Source: Syntrophales bacterium
GTDB lineage: Bacteria > Desulfobacterota > Syntrophia > Syntrophales > JADFWA01
Assembly: GCA_030655775.1 (NCBI GenBank)
Contig: JAUSPI010000255.1
Location: forward strand, 1 to 40,166
Direction: 5' to 3'
DNA length: 40,166 bases
Part shown: one piece after another, positions 1 to 8,762 of the stretch
Numbering within the stretch: position 1 is the stretch's first letter
Layout: every line of letters starts with the position of its first letter
Notes under the pieces: model-generated
The model's database searches: none
The model's input: only the letters and a program-made list of their open reading frames with translations
What the model was told of the DNA's origin: nothing
Program-made: the position numbers and the translations under genes

Positions 1-168
1 CAAAACAGGAGGGAAAAACTTTTATGAAATAAATAATTTTTAAAAGCCTATTTATAGGTTAAGGTACCCGTACGCCTTGAAAAAAGTACGTTCTTTGAAG
101 ACGCACTTCCTGCCCCCTGTTCAAAAAAAGATATTTTCTTATATACAGTCAACACCGGGCTTGTCCAA
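1..168. other. Non-coding left edge, probably the start of a further integron cassette
   Basis: I see no convincing gene here. Open frames are short and have no ribosome site that would support them. If the attC reading of the neighbouring site is right, the next cassette in the minus-strand array begins at about position 168 with TTGGAC and runs off the window. A second core-like GTTGACT follows about 11 bases further along the minus strand (near 154-148). A small palindrome, CCTATTTATAGG, lies near 48-59. The assignment to a cassette is inference. Confidence 0.3.
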
Positions 169-226
169 CAACCGGATAAGATCGTGGTTCGCTTCACTCA
201 CACAATCTATCCTTATTCGTTCGGTC
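163..226 (-). repeat. attC-like integron recombination site of the PIN cassette
   Basis: Read on the minus strand the site starts with GACCGAAC (226-219), which overlaps the stop codon of the PIN gene, and ends with GTTGGAC (169-163), which fits the integron core consensus GTTRRRY. Between them the arms 212-201 and 186-174 pair imperfectly, with one mismatch and one unpaired extra base. That matches the attC architecture of a hairpin with an extrahelical base. The first bases of the proposed cassette (TTCGGTC, 1367-1361) are exactly complementary to this R'' box, as expected for a circular cassette. Length is about 64 bp, within the family range. A covariance-model search was not possible. 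Confidence 0.55.
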
Positions 227-1367
227 AGTCCTTCTTATTGTCATCCATCTCCTTATGAATAGAAAGGTACCGATGAAGGTTACTTTCTATCTTCATAAGG
301 TTAGATAAAGAAGTATATGGAATCATACCTTCAGGAACGTACTCCATCCACTGAGGCAACTTTGATTCACTGCGGTCATCCCATGATATACATTGCCGGC
401 ATTGTTCGAGTAACTTATGAATTCTCTTGACCAAATCTTCGCGTTTGATCCGAAAATCCTCCGGTAGAGTCGGAATAACTTCAGCGACGTATTGATTGAC
501 AAGACGTGTATTAATAATGATGTCTAGATGCTCTACAGCCTTCATGTATTCATCGTAGCCATTAGCATCAAATTCGAAATTGCACTCAGAACCAAGTTTG
601 TCGGCTCTATCCATAGCCTCCTTGATCTCTTCGTCATTCGGTGGTTGTGGAAGAGACTCATATCCTTGGTCTAACTGGAGCAGATCTTCAAGTTTTGTGA
701 AGAAGTGTGTCTTTGGTAAATCTTTAGCTAAAACAGGATGTAAAGCAAAAACCCGATCTTGTGATTTACGTTCCGGTATCTCGATTGCGAAGTCTGAATG
801 GTTCTCAGAACAGAAAAGAAGAATAGGTTTAAGATCTTGAATAAGAGAAAAGTGAACTATAAGGGACTCAACAATTGCAGAATCCTGATCCACCCTTGGG
901 GAGTTCTTTGGCATTCCTCTTCGGATGATCCGTTTTTTTGCTCGACACATGATCTCTGCGGTGAAGGGTATTGAAGAGACTTTTTCGGAATTAAGCAACT
1001 CCAAGACGTCCTTATATATTTGATGCCAACGCTGTTGTTTTTCGTCACGCAATGAATCGAGCTGTTGCATTACCAATTGCTTGGCATCTTCGATTTCCGA
1101 CCAAACAGAGGTAGTGTTGATGATCTTCTTCAACTCCCCAAACCTTTGCTTGAGAACTTCTGATGGGTTATGCATCTGTCCTTCAAGTTCAAGATGCACC
1201 ACTTCTGGAATAACCAAAGTCAATGCACCGCCAGTCGCAAGGACGCGAAGTCTCTCAAAGAGATCAGTCTCGCACCCGGGTTTACCTTGCGACATCACGC
1301 GAATAAAAATGTTTGTGTCGATAAATGCATAATGCATAGTAAAAAGCCCCTTCTTATCTTGACCGAA
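169..1367 (-). mobile_element. Putative integron gene cassette carrying the PIN-domain gene
   Basis: The unit is bounded by two crossover points of the form G|TT. On the minus strand it begins TTCGGTC at 1367, has a roughly 30-base leader with a ribosome site, then a single gene, then an attC-like site beginning in the gene's stop codon. This is the canonical one-gene cassette plan. Both ends share a CCCGGTG-type sequence just before the core. The array direction (leftward) is opposite to the truncated integrase fragment (rightward from 1675), as in integron platforms, where intI and the cassettes diverge. Integron assignment is inference from these sequence relations. Confidence 0.5.
225..1337 (-). 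CDS. PIN-domain protein (DUF4935-like), probable endoribonuclease or toxin
   Basis: The 370-residue product opens with MHYAFIDTNIFIRV, the first acidic motif of PIN nucleases (D7, followed by TN). A conserved-looking Glu follows in IPEVVHLELEG, then VDQDSAIVES and ENHSDF supply the remaining acidic residues expected for a metal-dependent RNase site. The C-terminal half is helical and not recognised. The ATG at 1337 is preferred over an upstream in-frame start because AAGGGG precedes it and the PIN fold begins immediately. The length exceeds small VapC toxins and fits DUF4935-type PIN proteins. No antitoxin gene is visible next to it. The gene sits alone inside an apparent integron cassette, and its stop codon overlaps the attC core. 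Whether it acts as a toxin, defence nuclease or RNA-processing enzyme cannot be told from sequence. Confidence 0.8.
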   Translation of the reverse strand: MHYAFIDTNIFIRVMSQGKPGCETDLFERLRVLATGGALTLVIPEVVHLELEGQMHNPSEVLKQRFGELKKIINTTSVWSEIEDAKQLVMQQLDSLRDEKQQRWHQIYKDVLELLNSEKVSSIPFTAEIMCRAKKRIIRRGMPKNSPRVDQDSAIVESLIVHFSLIQDLKPILLFCSENHSDFAIEIPERKSQDRVFALHPVLAKDLPKTHFFTKLEDLLQLDQGYESLPQPPNDEEIKEAMDRADKLGSECNFEFDANGYDEYMKAVEHLDIIINTRLVNQYVAEVIPTLPEDFRIKREDLVKRIHKLLEQCRQCISWDDRSESKLPQWMEYVPEGMIPYTSLSNLMKIESNLHRYLSIHKEMDDNKKD

Positions 1368-1514
1368 CACCGGGATGAGCGGCGGCGCAACCTACGAATG
1401 GCGCTTGCGCCGATTCACAGGTGAGTACGCTGCTCCATCCCATTGTTATCGGGCGGAGCGCGGAGCTCGATGGCAATGGGATAGGAGCGGGAACCGCTAA
1501 TCCCGGCGTTGATC
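1361..1514 (-). repeat. Second attC-like structured site (possibly two overlapping sites)
   Basis: On the minus strand this ends with GTTCGGTC (1368-1361) preceded by an L'-like arm covering 1384-1368. Two upstream arms can pair with it. One is GGGATGGAGCAGCG (1441-1428), giving one extra base and one mismatch, with a possible R'' CGATAAC just before it. The other is CCGGGATTAGCGG (1506-1494), which pairs at 12 of 13 positions and has R'' GATCAAC (1514-1508). The centre contains further hairpins, including GGCGC-TT-GCGCC near 1400-1411 and ATCCCATTG/CAATGGGAT (1437-1445 and 1474-1482). The precise boundary is uncertain, but the density of attC-type symmetry is clear. Confidence 0.45.
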
Positions 1515-1542
1515 AGGCTGAGCGTAGCGAAGCCTGATCAAC
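1508..1542. repeat. Perfect 12-bp inverted repeat with 11-nt loop
   Basis: GTTGATCAGGCT at 1508-1519 and its exact reverse complement at 1531-1542 form a strong hairpin. Read leftward, the outer part supplies a core-like GTTGATC at 1542-1536 and a complementary GATCAAC at 1514-1508. This is the relation expected between the first bases of a cassette and the R'' box of its own attC. It could mark a short gene-less cassette (about 1368-1541). Alternatively it is an ordinary REP-like palindrome. Confidence 0.5.
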
Positions 1543-1674
1543 ATTTACGCATAAGGCAATTTTGCCTGATATCCTGATATTGAACAGACAAACAGGCAAT
1601 TTTGCTTGCTTTCAATATTGAATATAGCATACCCTTTCAAAGCATCGAAAATACGGTAAAATAGAAAGAAAGCT
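1543..1674. other. Region between cassette array and integrase fragment, attI-like position
   Basis: This occupies the place of an attI site and divergent promoters in an integron. Visible features are a 12-base direct repeat, AGGCAATTTTGC at 1554-1565 and 1594-1605, and a perfect palindrome TTCAATATTGAA at 1611-1622. Direct repeats of this kind are compatible with integrase accessory binding sites, but the identity as attI rests on position only. Confidence 0.3.
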
Positions 1675-1860
1675 ATGTCAAGTAAGATTCTTGATGATAT
1701 GCGCGATGTGATGCGGCGGAGGCACTATTCGATTCGCACAGAGAGTAGCTACTGTGAATGGATTAAACGACATGATCTCTTCAAAGTTGGTGGTTTCGTA
1801 AAAAGTCGGATTCCCCTTTTTCCCTGGATTCCCGCCTGCGCGGGAATGACAAAGAAGTAA
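1675..1860 (+). pseudogene. Truncated integron/XerC-type tyrosine recombinase, N-terminal fragment
   Basis: About 36-40 residues resemble the N-terminal SAM-like DNA-binding segment of integron integrases: SSKILDDMRDVMRRRHYSIR followed by TESSYCEWIKRHDLF, the usual 'HYSIRTE-Y--WIKR-ILFH' pattern. After about codon 40 the reading frame enters a dispersed repeat (VKSRIPLFPWIPACAGM is a typical translation of that repeat) and stops. No catalytic domain (R, H-x-x-R, Y residues) follows before dinG, so the rest of the gene is lost rather than merely frameshifted. A purine-rich AGAAAGAAAG precedes the ATG. The fragment is divergent from the PIN cassette, consistent with a dead intI gene at the head of a cassette array. 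Confidence 0.65.
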
Positions 1861-1939
1861 ATGATATCAGATAAATATACTAATCGTCATGCCCGCGAAG
1901 GCGAGAATGACAAACTGGTGGAAAACTGATTTTTTACGA
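1796..1939. mobile_element. MITE-like repeat, copy 1 (core type A), inserted in the integrase fragment
   Basis: The ends are TCGTAAAAAGTC (1796-1807) and TTTTTTACGA (1930-1939). The core contains the palindrome GATTCCCGCCTGCGCGGGAA and a second degenerate copy (CGTCATGCCCGCG...). The outer right flank, ATGCATCAAA, recurs in copy 4 as GTGCATCAAA. No transposase is encoded. The element has replaced the 3' part of the integrase gene. Confidence 0.75.
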
Positions 1940-1968
1940 ATGCATCAAAGTCGTTGCTTTGTTATAAT

Positions 1969-3945
1969 ATGTCGAAAAGACAGGATAACCATTTGAAAGA
2001 ATTATCATCAAGCTTTAACATATTAAAGAAGAGTTTCCCTGATTATGAAGACCGTCCGGAGCAGCGTGAGATGGCAGGCGAAGTCGGGCGTTGCCTCAAG
2101 AAGAAAAAGAATCTTCTCATAGAGGCTGGTACAGGCGTCGGCAAATCTTTTGCCTATCTTATCCCAGCGGTGCTTTCGCAGGAAAAAACGGTAGTATCCA
2201 CTTCATCGCTGGCCCTTCAGGATCAGCTTGTAAAGAAGGATCTTGTTTTTCTTAAGAAGGCTCTTCCTCAGAAGTTTTCCTTCGGGATACTCAAGGGGAA
2301 GAATAACTATCTATGTCTGAAACGGGAAAAAGAATACGCGGGGGCGGGCGGGACCTATGAAAAGTTTCTCAAATGGCTGGCAAAGACCGGGACAGGCGAA
2401 AAAGCCGAGCTTTCATTCATTCCGAAATTCTGGCATGAGGTCTGCGGAGATTCACAGGATTGTAACGGCAGAATGTGCCCCTTCTACGACAGGTGTTTTT
2501 ATTACCGGCATTATCGAACGCTCCACAAGAAGGATATCCTGGTAGTCAATCATCACCTCCTCATCTATGACCTCCTTTCGGATTTCAAAGTCCTTCCCTT
2601 TCACAAGCAGTTAATTATTGATGAGGCCTCTGATATTGAGGATGTTATCTCCAATGTCCTTGGCAGCAGCCTGACTTATTCAAGGACTATGTGGCTGCTT
2701 TACAGACTGAAAGGATTGAAGATAATCGTTGATGACCTTTTTGCAGAGGTGGAGTCATTCTTTAAAAAGGAAGATGTGCCATCTCAGCCGGTCTTTCCAA
2801 TTCCCGATCCCGTCATAGAAAGGCTGAAGAGCTTGAGGAAAAAACTGGCGCTGAACAAAACAATTTCAACGCTGGAAAAGCAGAAGAAATCGGTGGCCGA
2901 TGATGAGTTGAAAGACAAAATAGAAACAACAATAGATTATGTAAAGTCATTTGCCGCGGATATGGATGACTTTATAGGACAAGATGATGCGGACAGGGTT
3001 TATTATATAGCGGGAAATGGCAATGCCCTGGAGTTTAAAAGCAACCTTGTGGAATCCCGGAGTGCTTTCAGAGTACTGACAGACATTTATGACAGCACGA
3101 TTATGACATCGGCTACTTTGACATCAGCAGGAAAGTTTGCTTTTTTAAAGAAGAGGCTGGGCATCGAAGATTTTGAAGAAAAGATTGTCGGCTCGCCATT
3201 TGATTACAGAAGGCAGTCTCTCCTATATGTTGACAAAGACCTGCCGGGACCGGACAGAGGAAATGATGAGATATTTCAGCAGGAGAGCCTCAAGGTAATA
3301 GAGGGTCTTGTCGATGCGTCCCGTGGCAGGGCATTGGTGTTGTTTACATCTTACAAACATCTTAATTTTGTTGCGAAAAGTGCCAGGATATTCCACCCCT
3401 TCAAATCCCAGGGGGATATGCCCCCTGCAAAACTTATTGAGTGGTTTAAAAATACTCCTAATTCAGTACTCCTGGCAACCGCTACTTTCTGGCAGGGGGT
3501 TGATATAAAGGGGGACGATTTGAGCCTTGTGATTATTGCGAAGATTCCATTCAGCTCACCGGGAGATCCGGTATATCAGGAAAGATGCAGGAGACTGGGA
3601 AACAGATGGTTTAACGACCTTGCCCTCCCGTCTGCTATTCTGTCATTGAGGCAGGGTTTTGGACGGCTCATCAGAGGGAGTAACGAATATGGCGTGGTTG
3701 CCATGCTTGATACACGGCTCGTTACTCGTTCGTACGGCAGGACTATCGTCTCATCATTGCCGGAGACAAACATCGTCCACAGTGTTGAAGATGTGAAAAC
3801 TTTTTTTGACTCCATTCCCGTGAATCCCCCCATACCCCCCTTTGGAAAAGGGGGGCAAGAGGGAATCTTAAAGGGGGGAACCGCAAAAGTCACCCGTGCA
3901 CAGAAAATAGATTCCGCAGATATTAAAGGCGTCGGCATTAATTAA
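1969..3945 (+). CDS. dinG: DinG/XPD-family ATP-dependent DNA helicase
   Basis: This is a superfamily 2 5'-3' helicase with an iron-sulphur cluster, involved in resolving damage-associated structures such as R-loops. Walker A EAGTGVGKS lies near residue 52. Cysteines C116, C159/C165, C170 and C176 are placed as in the XPD/DinG Fe-S domain. The DEAH box appears as IIDEASD. Motifs V and VI (TFWQGVDIKGDDL and QGFGRLIRG) are near the C-terminus. The ATG at 1969 is used. A TTG at 1954 or a TTG at 1993, which has AGGA seven bases upstream, are alternatives. TATAAT at 1963-1968 overlaps the start region, so the true start may be the later TTG. The C-terminal tail is odd: about 20 residues (NPPIPPFGKGGQEGILKGG) are encoded by an in-frame dispersed repeat. 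Confidence 0.88.
   Translation: MSKRQDNHLKELSSSFNILKKSFPDYEDRPEQREMAGEVGRCLKKKKNLLIEAGTGVGKSFAYLIPAVLSQEKTVVSTSSLALQDQLVKKDLVFLKKALPQKFSFGILKGKNNYLCLKREKEYAGAGGTYEKFLKWLAKTGTGEKAELSFIPKFWHEVCGDSQDCNGRMCPFYDRCFYYRHYRTLHKKDILVVNHHLLIYDLLSDFKVLPFHKQLIIDEASDIEDVISNVLGSSLTYSRTMWLLYRLKGLKIIVDDLFAEVESFFKKEDVPSQPVFPIPDPVIERLKSLRKKLALNKTISTLEKQKKSVADDELKDKIETTIDYVKSFAADMDDFIGQDDADRVYYIAGNGNALEFKSNLVESRSAFRVLTDIYDSTIMTSATLTSAGKFAFLKKRLGIEDFEEKIVGSPFDYRRQSLLYVDKDLPGPDRGNDEIFQQESLKVIEGLVDASRGRALVLFTSYKHLNFVAKSARIFHPFKSQGDMPPAKLIEWFKNTPNSVLLATATFWQGVDIKGDDLSLVIIAKIPFSSPGDPVYQERCRRLGNRWFNDLALPSAILSLRQGFGRLIRGSNEYGVVAMLDTRLVTRSYGRTIVSSLPETNIVHSVEDVKTFFDSIPVNPPIPPFGKGGQEGILKGGTAKVTRAQKIDSADIKGVGIN
3822..3879. 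repeat. Dispersed C-run/G-run palindromic repeat inside the 3' end of dinG
   Basis: A CCCCCCTTT-GG-AAAAGGGGGG palindrome lies at about 3835-3857, flanked by further C-runs and G-runs. In frame it encodes PPIPPFGKGG, a well-known signature of such repeats when read through. A related but shorter element lies between alaS and murI. It probably inserted near the end of the gene and was tolerated as a tail extension. Confidence 0.65.
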
Positions 3946-4070
3946 AACCTTTACCGGAACGTATTTTCGTAATATTTTCCTTGCCAAAATTGCATAAAAC
4001 TCGTAATGATATTAGGATTGAGAGCATAACCATCAAATCTTTTACCTGTCAACAAAGGGGGAATGGCATC

Positions 4071-4667
4071 ATGAAAAGTTTTTCGTACATCGGTTTTATA
4101 ACCCTGCTTGCAATTTCTTTGTCCGTCGGATGCGGAACCACTCAGGAAATCAAGGGCACCATAACCTCAAAGGTGAGCTCAATTACGTCTGACGTGGATC
4201 AGAATCTATTTGCCCAGGTTCCTGAAGATAAGCAAGAAGGGGTCAAAAAGGCCGAGCTTGACCTTAAGATTTCAGAAGAAAACGTTAAACTCGCCGAGCT
4301 TAAAAAGGAGCTGGCTTCAACTCAGGGGAAATATGCGGGATATGAACAGGATCAGGCCGAAAAGTACCGCCAAGAGGCCGCGATTGCCCTGGATATAGCA
4401 AAGACGGAGGCAATAGACGAGTCGGGTTTGGGTAAAAAGGATGATAACATTAAGGGCATAGCGGATCTAAAGTCCAAAAAACTCAGAATGGAAGCCGACA
4501 GGGTCAACGTCGAGGCCAAGCTGGCCACCACCAAACTACGGATCAGCAACCTGACCGAACAAATAAAGGCGCAGGAAGAAAAGATCAAGGATATGGAGTC
4601 GCCTAAAGAGAAAACTGAAGAAAAACCTGCGGCCACAACCGCGGACGAAAAGGAACAGCAAAAGTAA
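4071..4667 (+). CDS. Small coiled-coil lipoprotein of unknown function
   Basis: The 198-residue product starts MKSFSYIGFITLLAISLSVGC, a signal peptide with a type II lipobox (LSVGC). The mature part is rich in Lys, Glu, Gln and Ala with heptad-like spacing and no membrane segment, so a periplasmic coiled coil anchored by lipid is likely. The ATG at 4071 is chosen over an upstream in-frame start because AAGGGGG lies nine bases before it and the signal peptide begins there. It lies between dinG and recX on the same strand, ending two bases before the proposed recX start. I recognise no named family. The overall look resembles Lpp/DUF4398-type envelope spacers, which is a guess. Confidence 0.75.
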   Translation: MKSFSYIGFITLLAISLSVGCGTTQEIKGTITSKVSSITSDVDQNLFAQVPEDKQEGVKKAELDLKISEENVKLAELKKELASTQGKYAGYEQDQAEKYRQEAAIALDIAKTEAIDESGLGKKDDNIKGIADLKSKKLRMEADRVNVEAKLATTKLRISNLTEQIKAQEEKIKDMESPKEKTEEKPAATTADEKEQQK

Positions 4668-4669
4668 AA

Positions 4670-5182
4670 TTGCACGGCTCGACAACAGGTGGGGAAGACC
4701 CCACGCTCGAAAAAGCAAAGCAGAAGGCCTTCCGCTTCCTTTCCGTTAGAGGAAGAAGCACAAAGGAGATACGGTCAAAACTCAAAGAAAGGGGTTTTGA
4801 AGAATCCATTGTAGAAAAAGTCATCGTCAGGCTTCTCGATCTCAAATATTTGGACGATGAATCCTTCGCAAAACAATGGGCCCGCAATCTGGCTGTAAAC
4901 AGACTCTACGGAAACAGAAGGATTGAAATGAGCCTTCTGGAAAAGGGGATTGACAGGAAGTTCATTGAACAATCGATTGCGTGGGTTCGTGAAGAAATAA
5001 GCGAGAAAGAGGCCATAAACGTACTTATAGAAAAAAAGGTTAAAGGCAAAAAGGTTGTTGAACTCGACGAAAAAGAAAAGAGAAGACTGGCTCAAAACCT
5101 GATGGGAAGAGGTTTCCATGCAGGGTTGATTTTTGAGGTGTTAGGAAGACCAGAGGAGGAATTTACAAATGACGGGAAGTGA
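4670..5182 (+). CDS. recX: RecX family regulator of RecA
   Basis: The 170-residue protein shows the tandem three-helix repeats of RecX: AFRFLSVRGRSTKEIRSKL, LKYLDDESFAKQWA and the NRRIEMSLLEKGI segment. RecX binds RecA filaments and modulates recombinase activity in the cytoplasm. The start is uncertain: TTG at 4670 gives the full repeat set but has only a weak ribosome site, and no ATG fits. The gene overlaps the alaS start by 14 bases, a frequent coupling of recX with alaS in proteobacteria. No recA is visible in the window. Confidence 0.85.
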   Translation: MHGSTTGGEDPTLEKAKQKAFRFLSVRGRSTKEIRSKLKERGFEESIVEKVIVRLLDLKYLDDESFAKQWARNLAVNRLYGNRRIEMSLLEKGIDRKFIEQSIAWVREEISEKEAINVLIEKKVKGKKVVELDEKEKRRLAQNLMGRGFHAGLIFEVLGRPEEEFTNDGK

Positions 5183-7799
5183 GATCAGAGAAAAGTTCTT
5201 AAAATACTTTGAGGAAAGGGGACATACGGTGGTGGCAAGCTCATCTCTTGTCCCGAAAGAGGATCCGACTCTGCTGTTTACCAATTCAGGCATGGTTCAG
5301 TTTAAATACTGCTTCCTGGGAGAGGAAGACCGGGGCTACACAAGGGCCGCTTCCTCCCAAAAATGTGTCAGGGCGGGAGGAAAACATAACGACTTGGAAA
5401 ATGTGGGCTATACTACCCGTCATCACACCTTTTTTGAGATGCTGGGAAACTTTTCCTTCGGCGATTATTTTAAAGATGAAGCCGTTACATGGGGATGGGA
5501 TTTCCTAACAGAGGCAATGGGTCTTCCCAAAGAGAAACTATGGATATCAATTTACGAAGATGATGATGAAGCCTTCGAGATATGGAACAAAAAGATAGGA
5601 ATACCTGCGGAGAAAATTGTCCGCATGGGAGAGGAAGATAACTTCTGGATGATGGGCGAAACCGGCCCCTGCGGTCCCTGTTCCGAGATTATGTACGACC
5701 AGGGTGAAGGGGTAGGTTGCGGCCGGCCTGAGTGCAACATGGAATGTGAATGCGACCGCTACCTCGAGCTCTGGAATCTTGTCTTCACTCAGTTCGACAG
5801 GGACGAATCGGGCAACCTGAATCCGCTACCAAACCCGAATATTGATACGGGAATGGGCCTGGAGCGGTTAGCGACAGTGATGCAGGGGTTAAGCAGCAAC
5901 TATGATTCTGATTTTTTTACAGAAATCATCGGTTCTATCGAGAAAATCAGCGGGAAGAAGTACAAGGAAAATGAGGATCATGACACGTCCATCCGGGTGA
6001 TAGCCGACCACAGCCGGGCCATCACTTTTCTGATGGGTGATGGCGTCCTCCCAGGTAATGAGGGAAGGGGTTATGTCCTGAGGAGGATATTGAGAAGGGC
6101 TGCACGCCATGGAAAACTGCTCGACATAAACAAACCTTTTCTGCACGAGGTGGTACCGGTAGTTATTAATGTCATGAAAGAAGCCTATCCTGACCTTGTT
6201 GATAAAGAATCATTTGTCAGGAAAGTGGTCATAAACGAGGAAGAACGTTTTATAGAGACTCTCGATATCGGTTTGAAGATATTGAATGATGAAGTGGAAT
6301 CTCTCAAAACTGCCGGTAAAAATATTGTCCCCGGTAACGTTATCTTCAAACTCTATGACACCTTCGGGTTTCCGGTCGATCTGACGGAAGACATCATCAG
6401 AAAGGACAATTTCTCACTGGATATGGAAGGTTTCGAAAAGGCTATGGATGCCCAGAGGGAGCTGGCCAGGGAATCGTGGAAGGGAAGTGGTGGAGAAGCC
6501 GTATCAGACAGTTACAAAAAACTGTCTCTCCAGGGCATCGCCACTGAATTCACAGGATATGAGGGAACAACGGAAACAAGCTCCCGTATTACAGGTATTC
6601 TGAAAAATAATGAAGAGATCGACTACTTAAAGGAAGGTGAAAATGCCGAAATCTTCGTTGAGCAGACCCCGTTTTATGGAGAAACTGGAGGACAGGTCGG
6701 GGATACCGGAATCATCAAAGGAGAAGGTTTTCTCTTTGAAGTCTGGGACACACAAAGGCCTCTTGATGATCTCTTTACACATATTGGAAAGCTTAAAAAA
6801 GGACAGATTAAGGTCGGGGATGCCGTAGATCTCAAAGTAGATAAAGAAGAAAGAAGGGCAATAGAAGCACATCATTCCGGCACACACGTCCTACAAGCAG
6901 CTTTAACAGAAGTTCTCGGGGATCATGTCAAGCAGTCAGGTTCTCTTGTAACACCGAAAAGGCTTCGGTTTGACTTTTCTCACTTTTCCAAAATCGACGA
7001 AGAAGAGATGGAAAAGGTAGAAATCCTGGCAAACAAATATATCAGAGAAAACTTCCCTGTCACCACCAAGGTATTACCCAGAGATGAGGCGATGAAAACA
7101 GGTGCAACGGCCGTCTTTGACGAAAAATATGGTGAGGCTGTAAGGGTTGTCAAGATGGGTGATTTCAGCATGGAGCTGTGCGGGGGAACTCACGTCAACA
7201 AAACCGGTGATATTGGATTCCTTAAGATTACCCATGAATCGGCAGTAGCAGCCGGCATAAGGAGAATCGAGGCGGTAACTGGAGAAGAATCTCTGAAATA
7301 TATCAGAGAAACGGAGAAAGAGCTGAAAAAATCAGCCTCTCTTTTAAAAGCCAATCCTATGGAACTGTCTGAAAGGGTGGAGAAGCTCCAGAAACACCAG
7401 AAAGAACTTGAAAGAGAAATCGATTCGCTGAAGGGGAAATTGGCAACCAGGGCTTCGTCCGACCATCTCAGTCAGGCCGAGGAAATAAAGGGAGTCAGAG
7501 TGCTTACAACCATGGTTGATGCGCCGGATGTGAAAACCCTGCGGGATTTTGGGGATAAGCTGAGGGACAAAATCCAATCAGGAATAATACTGATCGGTAG
7601 CAAAGCAGATGGCAAGGCAATGCTGCTCTGTATGGTTACAAAAGACCTTACCGATAAATATAACGCCGGTAAAATCGTAAAAGAGATTGCACCGATTGTG
7701 GGAGGAACCGGCGGCGGACGCCCCGACATGGCTCAGGCCGGAGGGTCAAAACCCGAAAATTTAGAACAGGCTTTGAACAGGCTGAAGGAAATTCTATAA
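5169..7799 (+). CDS. alaS: Alanine--tRNA ligase
   Basis: This class II synthetase of 876 residues, the normal family length, charges tRNA-Ala and edits mischarged Ser/Gly. The N-terminal catalytic core shows LLFTNSGMVQFK and CVRAGGKHNDLENVG. The editing domain carries the zinc motif HHSGTH near residue 567 and CGGTH near residue 670. A coiled segment and the C-Ala domain (VGGTGGGRPDMAQAGG) finish the protein. AGGAGG precedes the ATG, and the start overlaps recX, suggesting translational coupling. Nothing unusual was seen. Confidence 0.97.
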   Translation: MTGSEIREKFLKYFEERGHTVVASSSLVPKEDPTLLFTNSGMVQFKYCFLGEEDRGYTRAASSQKCVRAGGKHNDLENVGYTTRHHTFFEMLGNFSFGDYFKDEAVTWGWDFLTEAMGLPKEKLWISIYEDDDEAFEIWNKKIGIPAEKIVRMGEEDNFWMMGETGPCGPCSEIMYDQGEGVGCGRPECNMECECDRYLELWNLVFTQFDRDESGNLNPLPNPNIDTGMGLERLATVMQGLSSNYDSDFFTEIIGSIEKISGKKYKENEDHDTSIRVIADHSRAITFLMGDGVLPGNEGRGYVLRRILRRAARHGKLLDINKPFLHEVVPVVINVMKEAYPDLVDKESFVRKVVINEEERFIETLDIGLKILNDEVESLKTAGKNIVPGNVIFKLYDTFGFPVDLTEDIIRKDNFSLDMEGFEKAMDAQRELARESWKGSGGEAVSDSYKKLSLQGIATEFTGYEGTTETSSRITGILKNNEEIDYLKEGENAEIFVEQTPFYGETGGQVGDTGIIKGEGFLFEVWDTQRPLDDLFTHIGKLKKGQIKVGDAVDLKVDKEERRAIEAHHSGTHVLQAALTEVLGDHVKQSGSLVTPKRLRFDFSHFSKIDEEEMEKVEILANKYIRENFPVTTKVLPRDEAMKTGATAVFDEKYGEAVRVVKMGDFSMELCGGTHVNKTGDIGFLKITHESAVAAGIRRIEAVTGEESLKYIRETEKELKKSASLLKANPMELSERVEKLQKHQKELEREIDSLKGKLATRASSDHLSQAEEIKGVRVLTTMVDAPDVKTLRDFGDKLRDKIQSGIILIGSKADGKAMLLCMVTKDLTDKYNAGKIVKEIAPIVGGTGGGRPDMAQAGGSKPENLEQALNRLKEIL

Positions 7800-7828
7800 G
7801 TTTTCAGACATTAAATTTTACATTAGCT

Positions 7829-7862
7829 AAAACCCCCTTACCTGTTTTTTTAAAGGGGGACC
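7829..7862. repeat. C-run/G-run palindrome between alaS and murI
   Basis: ACCCCCTTA and TAAAGGGGGA flank a T-rich loop. It is related to the repeat inside the end of dinG. It could act as a weak terminator after alaS, but no clear U-tract follows on the plus strand. Confidence 0.5.
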
Positions 7863-7891
7863 CAAGCAGGATTTTTAAAAAGTGGCATTTC

Positions 7892-8710
7892 ATGATAGGT
7901 ATTTTTGACTCCGGTTTCGGCGGTTTGACGGTATTGAAAAGTATCATGCAGGAACTCCCTGAATATGATTACCTGTATTTAGGTGACAATGCAAGAGTAC
8001 CTTATGGCGGCCGCTCCGAGAAGATAATATATAAGTTTACAAAGCAGGCGGTAGCCTTCCTTTTCAAGCAGGGATGCCCTCTGATTATTATCGCCTGCAA
8101 TACTGCATCTGCCAAGGCACTGCGGAGAATTCAACAGGAATACCTGCCTAAAACATATCCTGAAAGAAGAGTCCTCGGGGTCGTCCGGCCGAGTGCCGAA
8201 GAGATCGTTAAAATAACCTCAAACAACAAGGTGGGGTTATTGGCAACTGAGATGGTCGTCTCATCAAGGGCTTACATTAAAGAAATCAACAAGTTAAATC
8301 CGTCAATTGAAATATTTCAGCAGGCCTGCCCTCTTCTGGTACCGATCGTGGAAGCAGGGGAACACGATTGGGAGGGAACTGATCTGATTGTTAAAAAATA
8401 TCTGAGGGGGCTATTTGATCAGAATGGCGACATCGACACCCTCCTCCTTGCCTGTACCCACTATCCGATACTTTATCCAACTTTTGAAAGGAATATCCCC
8501 TCAAACGTAAAGATTCTTGAACAGGGACCCATTGTGGCAAAAAGCCTTAAAGACTATATTCTGAGACATCCCGAGATCGGGGAAAAACTCTCAACGGGAG
8601 CAACACAAACCCTGCTTACAACGGATCTTTCTGAAAGATTTGACCGCATAGCCCGTGTTTTTTACGGAGAACCGATACACTCGAGCCTTGTCTCCTTAGA
8701 GCTTGACTGA
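7892..8710 (+). CDS. murI: Glutamate racemase
   Basis: This 272-residue enzyme interconverts L- and D-glutamate for peptidoglycan in the cytoplasm. The N-terminal IGIFDSGFGGLTVLK, the first catalytic cysteine in ACNTASA and the second in LLACTHYPIL are all present, as is the substrate-binding DNARVPYG. The length is typical. The start ATG has a poor ribosome site, but it opens directly into the conserved MIGIFDSG. It follows alaS on the same strand after a 90-bp gap with a repeat. Confidence 0.95.
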   Translation: MIGIFDSGFGGLTVLKSIMQELPEYDYLYLGDNARVPYGGRSEKIIYKFTKQAVAFLFKQGCPLIIIACNTASAKALRRIQQEYLPKTYPERRVLGVVRPSAEEIVKITSNNKVGLLATEMVVSSRAYIKEINKLNPSIEIFQQACPLLVPIVEAGEHDWEGTDLIVKKYLRGLFDQNGDIDTLLLACTHYPILYPTFERNIPSNVKILEQGPIVAKSLKDYILRHPEIGEKLSTGATQTLLTTDLSERFDRIARVFYGEPIHSSLVSLELD

Positions 8711-8762
8711 AAAAAATTATTGTGTTATTTCACAGACGCTTTTTGAGCCATCCTTGATGGAC